Shown here in pieces: positions 45,220 to 56,600 of a stretch of 64,000 bases of DNA. Source of the DNA: Isoetes taiwanensis (taxonomy: Eukaryota > Streptophyta > Lycopodiopsida > Isoetales > Isoetaceae). Where the stretch lies: contig JAJEKV010000008.1 of assembly GCA_021234155.1 (NCBI GenBank), forward strand, positions 24,572,618-24,636,617. Direction: 5' to 3'. Under the pieces are notes generated by a model. It was not told where the DNA came from, made no database searches, and was given only the letters and a program-made list of their open reading frames with translations. The stretch's first letter is position 1; every line of letters begins with the position of its first letter. The position numbers and the translations under genes were made by a program.

Positions 45220-45850
45220 TTTCTCTTTTTATTTCTAGGTATAAGGAAAGAACAAATATATACGAATAAGAAATAGTGTCATGAAAGAACATAATAAGAC
45301 AGAACATATACAAATGAAATGTATATATATGTTCTAATTCTATATCCCATATCTATCTCCCTCTTACTCTTATTCATCCAATCTATTTTCTATTGCTTTC
45401 TCCTATTGCTATCTATCTATCTAGCATCTATTGCTATCTACACAAGAATTCTATCTATCTCCTATCCCACAAAAATCCTATATGCACAAGTATCCTATCT
45501 ACAATTGCTATTGCTCACGACGAAACTATCCGCACTAATTGCAAATGTTATTGCTCTCGCACCCTAATTGCACCGTATACCTAGTGATCTATACCGCATA
45601 CCTAGTGGTCTCTACCGTAGCAAGAATTGCTATTACATTCCGCACTGCAATTGCACTAGAATCCTATTCAAGCTTCTTTAATTGTTGTTCAATTGCTTGC
45701 TATTGCAATTGCTATTACATTCCGCACAAGAATCCTATCCGCAAATGCTATTGCTATTCATATATTCTGCTCATATTCCTTCTTCTTGCTTTTGAGAAGT
45801 TCGCTTTGTTTTAAGCATCTTACCGCTTTTATTATTTTATCCTTGCAGAT
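45220..45850. repeat. Low-complexity ATTGCTAT / CTATCT tract
   Basis: Irregular ctatctatct, attgctattgc, cattccgcac and ctagtgatctatacc variants make up ~600 bp directly 3' of the DUF7869-type gene, opposite the tract at 42.4-42.8 kb. No coding signal. Confidence 0.7.
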
Positions 45851-46380
45851 TCAAATTTGAAACTTGTTGTTCAAGTTCCTGGTTCACCTCTTTGTCTCGT
45901 AAAATCTGGTAAGTAATGTAATGCTCTCTGCCTTTAACTAGATCTATGTATCAAATGCGAATTTTTTTTTTTTCCTTTCTATTATATGATATGCTACATG
46001 CTTAGAATGGATGAAATTGTGCTTGGCACATCTCAACTTTTAGTCTCATGTGCCACTCTAGTATGGAGGTTCGAATTGAAAACTGTATTTTATGTTATTT
46101 ACTAAGAATCGCATTGTTACCATAATGGATAGATGTAAAAATGCATTCCATATTCTACATGAGCTTTTGTAGGCATCTCTGGTGGTTGCACTTGAATCTT
46201 ACATTCTAGAAGCCTTGAACAAGATGCAAGTTTCTATCATGGGAATACACTCGATCCTATATTTCCCAAATCTTTTGGGTAAAGTTTTATCCCCACATTG
46301 TGATTGCATTGTGGGAGGATATAAATAAGTTTAGTTCAATTCATTTTTTTTTTTTTTGGGAGAAGGGGGAGAGGAGAGTG
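45851..46380. other. No gene seen
   Basis: Mostly AT-rich, with a T15 tract at about 46,344 followed by a purine-rich gagaagggggagagg stretch. Nothing coding is supported. Confidence 0.5.
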
Positions 46381-47455
46381 TGGAGGGGGGAGGAGGAGGA
46401 GGCATTCTAGAATGGGGCTCGCATGAAACCAACAAAAACCCCTCTAGCTAGGCTTCATTCATCTCAAAGAGATTTTCTTACAATGGTGGATAGTGGATAG
46501 CCGCACACATGCGAACTACCCATGAAAAATAAAGGAATATCCAATTATATAATTTGGACCCCATAAAATATAATGCTAATAGATGTTTGGTTTGTGTACC
46601 GCCGAAGCTTATCACCGGATTAAAAAAAACCTCCTTTGGGTTTTCGAGGAAAACCCTAGTGATAAGCCTTCTAAAGGGGCTTGACAAATGTAAGGCGTAG
46701 AAATCGCCCCAAAACCCACCTAATGGAGAAGTCGGGTCCGCCACAACCCGCACTGCATACATCACCAACACCGGAAAAATGTGACAAAAACAAACCTCCC
46801 AAAGTGGAGGGGCTGATCACGCGCCACGCCAATAAAAAACAATAACCTCTTCAAATAGAGGGGTCGGGTCATGCCGCGCCAAAGCAAAAATACATTAAAA
46901 CAAAGAAGGGGAAGGGTGGGTTCAAAGAAAAAGAAGAAGGTATTGTCGGAGAGAGAAGAGGAAGCGCCGATGAGACGCTAATGCGTAACCGCCGCCTAAA
47001 ATAGCGATCTCCCAACTGTGAGGCATGCGCCGCATGCATGCATGCAAGACATGCAGATATGATTCTAGAATGGCGATCCGATGTCTCGGATCGATGGGAT
47101 TCTAGAATGGGGCTCGCGATGAAACCAACAAAACCACCAATACCAAAGGACATGTGATGAAGGCTAAAGAAGTGTCAAGGTCGAGAAAGGACATGCCACA
47201 AAGATGAAGGAAACGCCAAATTGGTTAAATCAAGGTGGAGAAGCCCCTCCCCGCATGGGTTCAAAGAAAAAAAAAAGGAAGAAGGTACCGAGAGAGAAGA
47301 GGAAGCCGATGAGACGCTGATGCGTAACCGCTTAAAATAGCTGCATCTCCCAACTGAGGAGGTATAAGGCCAAGATGCATGCATGCAAGACATGCATGCT
47401 CGCCTATTCTAGAATGGCGATCCAAGTCTCTGGATCGATGGGATTCTTAACATCC
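46381..47455. repeat. Diverged tandem repeat, ~340-bp spacing, with TTCTAGAATGG boxes
   Basis: 46,920-47,110 and 47,259-47,450 align with many indels: ttcaaagaaaaagaagaagg, gagacgct-atgcgtaaccgc, aaaatagcgatctcccaact, a CATGCATGCATGCAAGACAT stretch, then attctagaatggcgatcc and ggatcgatgggatt. A third ATTCTAGAATGGGGCTCGC box is at about 46,404 and a fourth at 47,099. The 339-344-bp spacing differs from the 136-bp artefact class, and the divergence argues that it is real. Confidence 0.7.
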
Positions 47456-48161
47456 ACAAGAGAGCAACCGGTCTATGAGATGCATCACACCAACACTAAT
47501 CTATAGTTCCTACAAGAGTCTCAGATGAATTATATATCATTAATCTTACTAATTCTTTGTAATAAAAGATGCCAGAGTTATCCAAAAAATCACCTAATAG
47601 CGACCGCCAAAGAAATGGCATTTCCCCGTGGTTGCCATCGGGCCCATATGGTAATCTAGAAGATGCCACAAACAAGCAAATGAACCTATCTTCATTGTCT
47701 TTAAGGTATGATAGCAAGCGAGATTTTGAACCTCTGACCTTGCTAGTGGCAATTTAAGGTTTTACTTACTGGAGCAAGGAAATTGAAATTTTGAACAACT
47801 CCACCATATAAAATTTAGCAATCAAGATGATGCTCTATTTCAAAGACAAAGTTAGAATGACTATCAAATTTCTTTGTATTTGAAACAAAAATATCAATAT
47901 GTAGAGTACATTTATGATATAAGTGATACCTAGTGAACATTCACATGTCCACATAGATCATGCATTTAGATACATTTGTCTTCCCATGCTCCCTAGCATG
48001 AAGTATGTTGGACCCATCCCACATGGCATATATCAAGAGTAAGTTTCCCATGCTCCCTACCATGGAAACTGTCAGAAACATACCCACAATGCCCACATGG
48101 ATTATGTCAAAGAAGACCCTACTCTACAGTAATACGACTACGTTCCTTGAGCTTCTAGATT

Positions 48162-48433
48162 TTCATTTCAAGGAAATGACTCATGTACTACGAATCCTTC
48201 ATGTGCAATATGCTAAAATTGTCATTTGTCATTATCTAAATGTTCAAGTGCATAAATTATGGGCAAATTTTTGGATGTTATTTAATAACAATTGAACTTC
48301 ATTTCAAGGAAATGACTCATGTACTACGAATCCTTCATGTGCAATATGCTAAAATTGTCATTTGTCATTATCTAAATGTTCAAGTGCATAAATTATGGGC
48401 AAATTTTTGGATGTTATTTAATAACAATTGAAC
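48162..48433. repeat. Perfect 136-bp tandem duplication
   Basis: 48,162-48,297 and 48,298-48,433 are identical, starting ttcatttcaaggaaatgact. No gene here. Confidence 0.92.
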
Positions 48434-48797
48434 TAACAAATATGGAGCATCATAATGTTACCTCAAAATAGATGAATTGGTCTATCATCAAGTTGCCATG
48501 TGAGTTATTAGAGCTTGGTCTGTTTGGTTATAATGTAATTTTAAAGATGGTATCTCTTCAAGTTGTTGTATCTTTTTTTCTACTTGGCAAGTTGTAGTGT
48601 CTTTTTTTCTACTGGCTAAGTCCTAAATAAAGAGAGGAGGGGTTGCAAATGAGGCCAATGTTTGCTGCCAAGATGTAATGGAGAATGGCATGGGGAAGCC
48701 ATTTTGCTGCCCCCATGACCTGGCAAAAATTTGGGAGCGCCATGTAGGCACGATCAAATTCTGCAGGTATGGGGAGAATGATGATCTACTTTTGCTT

Positions 48798-49039
48798 GAC
48801 ATTATGCTCTAAGAAGAAGACGATGGTTTTTAACGCATAGTCCAAGTAGTCTATGAGACACTAGTCTATGAGGCACATATATAGTGCATATCACCAACAC
48901 ATGTACAATAACACCAACATTGCCTACACCATTGACATTATGCTCTAAGAAGAAGACGATGGTTTTTAACGCATAGTCCAAGTAGTCTATGAGACACTAG
49001 TCTATGAGGCACATATATAGTGCATATCACCAACACATG
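48798..49039. repeat. 106-bp duplication, offset 136 bp
   Basis: 48,798-48,903 recurs at 48,934-49,039 (gacattatgctctaagaaga...). The 30 bp between the arms are unique. Confidence 0.9.
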
Positions 49040-49243
49040 CTATTTTGGTAAATATTCACTATTAATGATCACAAGGTATTATCAAAAGAAAAGAAGCCAA
49101 GGTCTTTTACTAGAAAGATGGGCCCATTGGCATGTTGAAACATTATCCCGTAGGCGTATCTACCAAAACTTGTATAAATATTTGTAATAATTCTTCTTTT
49201 TGTATAAGTCTATGTATATGTTACAACTTAATATCCACCTTGT

Positions 49244-50580
49244 TTGTCTAAAAGGTGTGAGAAAATGTTTAAGGACAAAGACCACAGATTCCTGAGTAAG
49301 ATTCCTGAGTATACTGTAAAGCTCTGGCATGCTTTATGCAAAAGTCTTTGCCCTGAACTATTTGAACCACTTGAGACTGTACAAGCAAATAAAAGAATAA
49401 TGAAGAATGAGAAGAAAGTTGCAGATCAGTCTGGGCAGAACGTGATGGTGTAATCAGAACCAGAAGAGCAAATGAAAGAGGAATTAAGGAAGTCATGAGG
49501 GTAAGTGAGAGAAAAGGGGCAAGAGGACTTAAAGAGTGCAGAGTAGATGTGAGGCAAGCACAAGACAGGCCTGGTATTGCAACAATATCGGTCAATATTA
49601 AATGCATCACATGCAGAATTGCAAGCAATGGTGTTATGCTTAGAATCAAGGATCCGAAGCTGACTTAAAGAGTGCAGAGTAGATGTGAGGCAAGCACAAG
49701 ACAGGCCTGGTATTGCAACAATATCGGTCAATATTAAATGCATCACATGCAGAATTGCAAGCAATGGTGTTATGCTTAGAATCAAGGATCCGAAGCTCGG
49801 GAGGGCAAAGGTGGCGAAGGTCAAGGTTATGGTCATGGTCATGGTCATGGTTAGGGTTACAAACGGCTACCGAGCAGGGCCCTGTTTTGGGGATGACCTG
49901 CAGTGGCAGGTTATACCCGTGCAAGAGGGAAACGTGATAGTGATCCCGGTACCTTTGATCCTGGAGGGAAGAAACTCCACGAGGGTAAACCGGTGAAGCG
50001 GTCATGGTTTTACAGCTGAACTGGCCAAGGCAGTCACCGGTTTGGCAGGCCCATTTCCGTCGGAATTGAAGGTGCAGGATGTTCTGCCCCAGAATCTGCC
50101 GGCCCATGTTCCGGTTACGAAGAAATCGTGCGACTGGAAAGGCCTGCTGTGTTCCGCCGCTGCCTTCTTTGAGAAAATCCTTCTGTGGGCATCCATGCGG
50201 GCCATACTGTAAACGGGCATTTGTTGTAGAGGCGGATCTTGGTGGTCGGTATCCCTGCATTTGGAGGAAAACCGACAGGTTATCACGCAGAAAACAGGGG
50301 ACGTAATCACCCATAGCCAAGCAAAACACAGGAAAAAAAAGCTCAGAACAGGCTCAAACTCAAGCCAGAACTCAGCTTACCGGAACATGGCGATGGTATA
50401 CCGCACCATATCAGCATCACGGCCGCCATTATCCGCCTTCGATCCATTGCCTCTGTATCGCCCAAGAACAAAGCCTGCTCCCTTTAGCGCCGGAATAAAG
50501 CCGTTAGAAAACCCAGCAGAGTATTCTTCCTTTCAGACTCCGGCTTTGCAGAAATACCAGAAAAATGTGCCCAGTTGAAC
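49244..50580. other. Richer-GC stretch with unassigned frames
   Basis: A plus-strand frame at 49,244-49,453 (MFKDKDHRFLSKIPEYTVKL, WHALCKSLCPELFEPLETVQ) could be an exon of unknown family. From about 49,800 to 50,580 the GC content rises and several frames are open on both strands, including a 227-codon minus frame (50,329-49,646). That frame crosses a 136-bp tandem duplication and has no recognisable motif, so I do not call it a gene. A (catggt)n-like run lies at 49,830-49,856. Confidence 0.35.
49526..49797. repeat. 136-bp tandem duplication
   Basis: 49,526-49,661 is repeated at 49,662-49,797 (gacttaaagagtgcagagta...). Confidence 0.92.
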
Positions 50581-50770
50581 AGTGTGAACTTGAGATCTTC
50601 TCGTGGAATGTGTATTGATTATTTGACAGGAAAAAAGAGAGAAATCATTCTTCCTCTTTTTGGCTTATTATTTTATGACGGAGTTGCATTGAAAGCAATG
50701 AATGGCCGCCTGTTTATGCCAATGCCATAGCTATCAAGCTCTGTTACGAGTGGAGGGGAACTAGACAAAA

Positions 50771-51013
50771 ATTTTTATGGATATTTACATTCGGCAAGCT
50801 TTTATCCTCGGTCAGAAACAGTGTTGGGCAAAGTTTTTAAACCCAATCGAAAATTTTCCTACTCTTTCATCAAATAGTATTTCTAAAAGAATTTTACAGC
50901 CCCCAAATTTTTATGGATATTTACATTCGGCAAGCTTTTATCCTCGGTCAGAAACAGTGTTGGGCAAAGTTTTTAAACCCAATCGAAAATTTTCCTACTC
51001 TTTCATCAAATAG
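50771..51013. repeat. 107-bp duplication, offset 136 bp
   Basis: 50,771-50,877 recurs at 50,907-51,013 (atttttatggatatttacat...). Confidence 0.9.
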
Positions 51014-51677
51014 CCGGATATTTTCAGTTTCCAATCGGAAATTTGTATTACTCTTATACAAATATGCATATCATTTGGGGTGTATTAAAATTTGCTTGGA
51101 CCATTGGATTAGGCATATTACAGATGATATTCCGTCTCATGGCCTTTGGGCCCTTGAATGCAAGTCAAGATGGGGTCAAATCCACCCCATTTGACTCACC
51201 CCTTTAACACAAAACCATCCCATGGTTCGATATTCACGATAACAGAATATTCCAGCAGCATTTATGACCATCAAATTACCATGAGCCTGGGGAGTCGAAC
51301 CCCAGCATGATTCCCATGGTCATCATTTGACTCACCCCTTCAACACAAAACCAGGCCGAAGCCCACTAATACATCAAACAAGTTAGTGCTTCTATGAAAC
51401 ATCAATAACAAATGACTTAACAAATGATCTCAAAGTAATCTCAGTTGAGTGGCAATGACACATCATTTTGGATAAGCAACATCTTCACATGCATGCAGCC
51501 AACAAAGCCCACTTTCACCACAACCATATATTACCTAAAAACAAATTGTACAATGTATTGAAGGACACTCAACCACGCCAACGAAGTTGAGCTCCCCAAC
51601 ACCAGCGTGCTCCTGCAAGCACTACAATAAACATCCACATCAACATGGATCACATGCTGACATAGAAATAACAAAAC
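51014..51677. other. No gene seen
   Basis: A short degenerate repeat, 'atttgactcaccccttnaaca' with 'acaaaacca', occurs at about 51,188 and 51,327. There is no supported coding sequence. Confidence 0.5.
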
Positions 51678-51926
51678 ATAAACAACAAAGCAGAACCACA
51701 ATAAGAACACTAGTTTGACTAGTTCATGGCCGAGCCACTCTGCGCATGCCTTATGACTGCATCTAACTGACGTATCTTCTGAACAAGCAACGCTCTTGCA
51801 AGGCTCATATGAGATAAACAACAAAGCAGAACCACAATAAGAACACTAGTTTGACTAGTTCATGGCCGAGCCACTCTGCGCATGCCTTATGACTGCATCT
51901 AACTGACGTATCTTCTGAACAAGCAA
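51678..51926. repeat. 113-bp duplication, offset 136 bp
   Basis: 51,678-51,790 recurs at 51,814-51,926 (ataaacaacaaagcagaacc...). Confidence 0.9.
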
Positions 51927-51942
51927 GAGTGATGCTACAATC

Positions 51943-52152
51943 CTATGCGCCTCAGTGCCCACCTAAATGACATTTAACAAACTCATGAGCGGAGAACGAT
52001 GCCTCTGGCTCAACTGGATACACAACGGGGTCAGGATAGGATGCGTCTATGCACAACAAGAGAATGGCATTTTAGTGACTATGCGCCTCAGTGCCCACCT
52101 AAATGACATTTAACAAACTCATGAGCGGAGAACGATGCCTCTGGCTCAACTG
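51943..52152. repeat. 74-bp duplication, offset 136 bp
   Basis: 51,943-52,016 recurs at 52,079-52,152 (ctatgcgcctcagtgcccac...). Confidence 0.9.
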
Positions 52153-52348
52153 AGTTCATCACGCCAAGTGGCATGTCGCTGACGTGACATTGCATGCAAC
52201 GTCTAGGTCACGGATCGTAATTACGCCGCATGACGCGGATCGCGACGTCTCATGTTATGTGATGCCACGACGCCGCTAAGACTGGCGAAGTTCATCACGC
52301 CAAGTGGCATGTCGCTGACGTGACATTGCATGCAACGTCTAGGTCACG
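52153..52348. repeat. 60-bp duplication, offset 136 bp, in a CG-dense block
   Basis: 52,153-52,212 recurs at 52,289-52,348 (agttcatcacgccaagtggc...). The block 52,150-52,385 has many CG dinucleotides and repeated tgacg/cgtca words (gctgacgtgac, gacgtcgcg), in contrast to its AT-rich surroundings. Confidence 0.85.
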
Positions 52349-52440
52349 CCTCAGGTCACGGGCTAGACGTCGCGATAGACGTGCAGCTATACAACAAAGA
52401 AATAGATGAAAACAATAAAACTGAACTGTACAATCAAGAC

Positions 52441-52712
52441 CCAAGCAACTCTATCAACCAACAGCCATCGTACGATCACCCTTGTGGATGGGGATGTAAT
52501 CCACACCGCTCAAGTATCATTACATCAGGGCTATCAGCACTATAAGAAGCATCATGTATGTTCTCAAAATTATTATCCAAGCAACTCTATCAACCAACAG
52601 CCATCGTACGATCACCCTTGTGGATGGGGATGTAATCCACACCGCTCAAGTATCATTACATCAGGGCTATCAGCACTATAAGAAGCATCATGTATGTTCT
52701 CAAAATTATTAT
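52441..52712. repeat. 136-bp tandem duplication
   Basis: 52,441-52,576 is repeated at 52,577-52,712 (ccaagcaactctatcaacca...). Confidence 0.92.
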
Positions 52713-52719
52713 CCTCCTC

Positions 52720-53470
52720 ATCGCCAGAATAGCCATCCCAATAACGCTTTATGCCCCGCCCATTCCTTTCCATCGTAATAAAGAGTAAACTTCCAAGATC
52801 GAATCATTCTGACCAAGATATACAACAGGCTAGCAGTTAGCCTAAGATTGCCATGGTAATTGACAAAGTATGCAGCTCTATTCAAAAGATTCTTATTGTC
52901 AAGAACAACAAGATTCTTTGTATCACAACCCCCCCATCTCAAATACTGACCAAGATATACAACAGGCTAGCAGTTAGCCTAAGATTGCCATGGTAATTGA
53001 CAAAGTATGCAGCTCTATTCAAAAGATTCTTATTGTCAAGAACAACAAGATTCTTTGTATCACAAGCCCCCATCTTTGCATACCAGAATCACGCCTGCTG
53101 GCTTTGAAGCCCAATTAAAATCCTTCTTTATAGCATCGTTCATAGCTTTGAAACTCTTGAACTGGGCTCTGAAGACAGCCTGGTAGTGCAAGTGATCCAC
53201 ACTTGCACCATGCTCCATGGCCACGGCTCCAACTAGACATCTTCGGTTGCAAAAACCAACAAGGGCATCATAGAAGCTTGTGGGCACATCTTGCCCAGAC
53301 ACACCCAAATTCACGCTCACATCTATGGCACTCCAATCCTGACTATGAGGAGGACCAGCAGAAGGCCCTCCAATGTGAGGCTCTCCAGAAGAAGACCCAA
53401 TTTTCAACGAGCTCAGGGAAGGAGGCATAAAGCAGGCGACAACCTTCCCAATCCGCAATGCTCTCTTCAA
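52720..53470 (-). pseudogene. HUH/Rep-like endonuclease fragment (possible replitron-type element)
   Basis: The open minus frame 53,470-53,060 contains LVGAVAMEHGASVDHLHYQA followed by VFRAQFKSFKAMNDAIKKDF. The HLH in DHLHYQ fits the metal-binding HUH motif of rolling-circle replication initiators, preceded by a strand with Glu and followed by a helix, as in such domains. Beyond a duplicated block, minus frames NLLNRAAYFVNYHGNLRLTA and SLLYILVRMIRSWKF (52,900-52,750) suit a downstream part. Replitrons (HUH-encoding transposons described in green algae and other eukaryotes) or another Rep-derived insertion are both possible. No catalytic Tyr motif could be placed and no helicase domain is seen. 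It is a remnant. Confidence 0.5.
52809..53065. repeat. 120-bp duplication, offset 137 bp
   Basis: 52,809-52,928 recurs at 52,946-53,065 (ctgaccaagatatacaacag...). It is the only member with offset 137; an extra C in the C-run just after the first arm (52,929-52,935) is a likely reason. It splits the HUH-like gene. Confidence 0.9.
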
Positions 53471-53494
53471 ACAAGCAACAGAGATGGCTTACGC

Positions 53495-53697
53495 TAACGG
53501 TTCCGACCAACGAAAGCCCAGATTCGAGCCCTAGATTCCCCTATTTGGAATCCAGGGTGCCAACATCACCTTCTACGGTGTTTACATACGAATACAAACA
53601 ACAACCATGCAAAATCTTAAGTTATATTCCTAACGGTTCCGACCAACGAAAGCCCAGATTCGAGCCCTAGATTCCCCTATTTGGAATCCAGGGTGCC
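53495..53697. repeat. 67-bp duplication, offset 136 bp
   Basis: 53,495-53,561 recurs at 53,631-53,697 (taacggttccgaccaacgaa...). Confidence 0.9.
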
Positions 53698-53864
53698 TTT
53701 AAGTCAGTTTGGCCCGTCAAACTTTCATGGCTTGATCTACGACATAAAGTAGAGAAAAATATTAAAATACTAGTAATGGGTGCCATACTGTAGGTTCATC
53801 AATTTACAAATGACGCTATCTAAAACGTATAACTTTAAGTCAGTTTGGCCCGTCAAACTTTCAT
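53698..53864. repeat. 31-bp duplication, offset 136 bp
   Basis: 53,698-53,728 recurs at 53,834-53,864 (tttaagtcagtttggcccgt...). It follows directly on the previous pair. Confidence 0.85.
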
Positions 53865-55920
53865 TGGTACAAATTTCAAATGACAATGGCATCTACAACA
53901 TAACACAAAAGTTAGATTTTTTACCATATTTTTAAAGCCCCACATTGGTATTTAAACTGTTTTTTGACCATCCAATGGTCAAATATGACTTTATGTCGTA
54001 CATGTTTTTGCAGGCATTCATGTAATGTTTGCTAAATTGTAATGAACTCGATTGCAACTTGTTTGATAACAAAGCTCGCATTGTTGGGCCTAAGTGGAGT
54101 GCTATTGCAGGCAAGCATGAAGTAGCATATGTAGTTTAGCATATGTAGTTTACCTTGCTAAATTGAAAGGCAAGAGAATAATGGGAGAATTGAAGCGAGC
54201 CTAAAAAAAGTTCTATGGTAGGCAAGCATGAAGTAGCATCCGTGGATCACCTTGTTGAATTGAAATAGGGGCAAGAAAAAATGGAAAAATTGAGGAGAGA
54301 TTATGCATCACGTCGAGTGAGACTGGTACGATTGGAACTGGTGTGATTGGAGTCGCTAAACTTCCCCCTTGAAAATAAGTTTGTACTTGGTTGAGGATTG
54401 TGAATATTCAACTTAAATTTTTTGTTTGCTCTTAAATATTATGTTTGTCAACCTGGCAATATCTCACAATGTCAATGGATAGCTGATGCATGGAGTGCAA
54501 CTCTGCAACTGTACTGTTGTCGTCTGGTTATATAGAGAACTATCTAGTTCATACCATTGCTTTTGCCTAGAGTGCACATTGCATCATGGTTACATCGCAT
54601 CCTGGTTACATCTAGATAGTTTTCTAGATAGTATGGACAAAAAAGAGCGTTCAAAATCCAAGATGGTATTAGCAAGAAAATATTAAAGCACGTCGGGCAA
54701 GATGCTTTCTCTAGGAATGTATATTATCAGAATATGTTATGACATTCAGAATAAGCTTAGCACCATAACCATGGGTCTATGGCTTCATGTTAATTGCGAT
54801 GCAGCAGCAACAATGGCAACATGGAGATGCCATTTGAGAAAGTACTTGAATTTAAGCTTGCACTGCCATTTCTCCTGCAAATTGGGAACAATTAGATTTC
54901 ATTTAATTAAACGTTTGATGCATGCATGTACCTTATCATATCAGGTACAACTTGTGTTGAACATAGTAGGAGTGAAGGACTATTTGATTATAGTTTTTCC
55001 AAGCACACTTTTCTGCCATAGTAAACATAATTAAACATCATTTAACAGATCATAAATACAATCACGAAAAATGAACATTTTAAAGTAGAATGAATGTCAG
55101 GTCCGTCTACATTAAGTCTGATGCTTGGAAGAAACACCTAAATTCACTGCACATAAGAGGTTATAGTAATGACCATAAATATTTTGCAATTCGCTGTAAT
55201 GGCTGTTTCATCAATGGGAGCTTTTATGCTGTTCATCAAGATCACTAACATACTAACCTAGAAAAGAAAGAGTGGATCCTATAGAAGATCCACATTGTTA
55301 GTTTTTGCTAGACACTAAACAAAGAACATAACATTATGAATCTTTTGCAACATGTACATAAATTATTTACGAATCTACCTGGAACTTCAACATCAATGAA
55401 CCTGACATTCGAAGAGGCACTTGATGTTAAGGCCGCAGCATTTATCAGAAGTGCCAATATAGAGATGGTCTAAATGTTGCAGATTATGAGGTATAATACA
55501 TAAAAATGTTTTAACAGTCAATAGAAAAGTAACCTGGTATTGGTATTGAAAGTGGTACAGAATGTTTAAAGACTGCAGCAGTTATCAAAAGTGCCATATA
55601 GAGATGGTCCAGACGCTGCAAATTATGAGGCATATATTGCAGGTCAATAGATTGGATGGCTATGATTTTCTCGAATAGAACAATATCATATGGGACTTGC
55701 ATAAGACTAATTACTACAGACTTGCTTGTTCCTTTAGGTACGTTTGACTCCATAGTCTTTAAAGCGATAACTAAGAAACAATTTTGAACAGTTTTGAACG
55801 ATTTCAGATGGCATCAAATCCTTGCAGGCAATAGCAAGCGTTCAAACATCTTCAAACATCAAAAGAGCTCAAAGAAAATGCAAAACTGAACTTACCTTTT
55901 CGAGATCACGAACCTCTAAT
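53865..55920. other. No supported gene; two diverged local repeats
   Basis: 54,110-54,190 and 54,231-54,300 share ggcaagcatgaagtagcat and ttgaaa-ggcaagaraa... with clear divergence (offset about 121). 55,432-55,495 and 55,572-55,640 share gcagcannntatcanaagtg and tatagagatggtcnanangnt (offset about 140). These look like genuine old duplications rather than the identical 136-bp class. Confidence 0.5.
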
Positions 55921-55925
55921 ATGTT

Positions 55926-56600
55926 TCATAATGTTGTAGAATCATTGGGACACAACATGAGCTGAGGATACAACTTATCTGCATCAATACCATTATTTAG
56001 CACACCCTCATAAACAACATCTTCAAGTTTTTTGTTAAAGTTTTTTGTGATGGCCTTGAGTTCTGGATATACAACACCAATGAATCCACCAAAAGCCATG
56101 CCACTGCATAGGGAAAATCTCAATACCATTATTTAGCACACCCTCATAAACAACATCTTCAAGTTTTTTGTTAAAGTTTGCAAGCGTTCAAACATCTTCA
56201 AACATCAAAAGAGCTCAAAGAAAATGCAAAACTGAACTTACCTTTTCGAGATCACGAACCTCTAACATGTTTCATAATTTTGCAGAATCATTGGGACAAA
56301 ACATGAGCTGAGGATACAGTTTATCTGCAACAATACCATTATTTAGCACACCCTCATAAACAACACCATCTTCAAGTTTTCGATTAAAGTTTTTTGTGAT
56401 GGCCTTGAACCTCTTAAAGGTGTAGTGTTCTGGTTCATAATCAGGAATGGCCTCTCTAATGCTTGCAACAATACCATTATTTAGCACACCCTCATAAACA
56501 ACACCATCTTCAAGTTTTCGGTTAAAGTTTTTTGTGATGGCCTTGAACCTCTTAAAGGTGTAGTGTTCTGGTTCATAATCGAATGGCCTTTCTAATGCTT
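55926..56600 (-). pseudogene. Receptor-like kinase N-lobe fragment, tandemly duplicated
   Basis: The minus frame from about 56,487 reads EPEHYTFKRFKAITKNFNRK and then LEDGVVYEGVLNNGIVADKL. It matches the plant receptor-like kinase pattern Y(T/S)(F/Y)xxxKxITxNF...LGxGxxGxVYxGxLxxGxxVAVKxL at the glycine-rich loop, with the loop shortened (LEDGVVYEG) and the lysine context changed, so it is not an active kinase. Two diverged copies lie ~345 bp apart (about 55,834-56,060 and 56,180-56,410) with further partial copies near 56,121 and 56,465. No transmembrane or C-lobe sequence was found. Confidence 0.6.
55985..56179. repeat. 59-bp duplication, offset 136 bp
   Basis: 55,985-56,043 recurs at 56,121-56,179 (caataccattatttagcaca...). 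A related pair at 56,327 and 56,465 is offset 138. Confidence 0.85.

Noticed and set aside
45319-45814. Membrane-protein-like frames (MYIYVLILYPISIS...)
   Set aside because: Translation of a CTATCT/ATTGCTAT low-complexity tract in several frames.
48162-48433. Satellite or microduplication biology for the 136-bp tandems
   Set aside because: Unrelated sequences across the window share the same offset, which points to a technical cause.
49646-50329. 227-codon minus-strand frame, the longest in the window
   Set aside because: It crosses a 136-bp tandem duplication, has low-complexity NHDHDHDHN from a catggt repeat and no domain-like motif; probably chance in GC-richer DNA.
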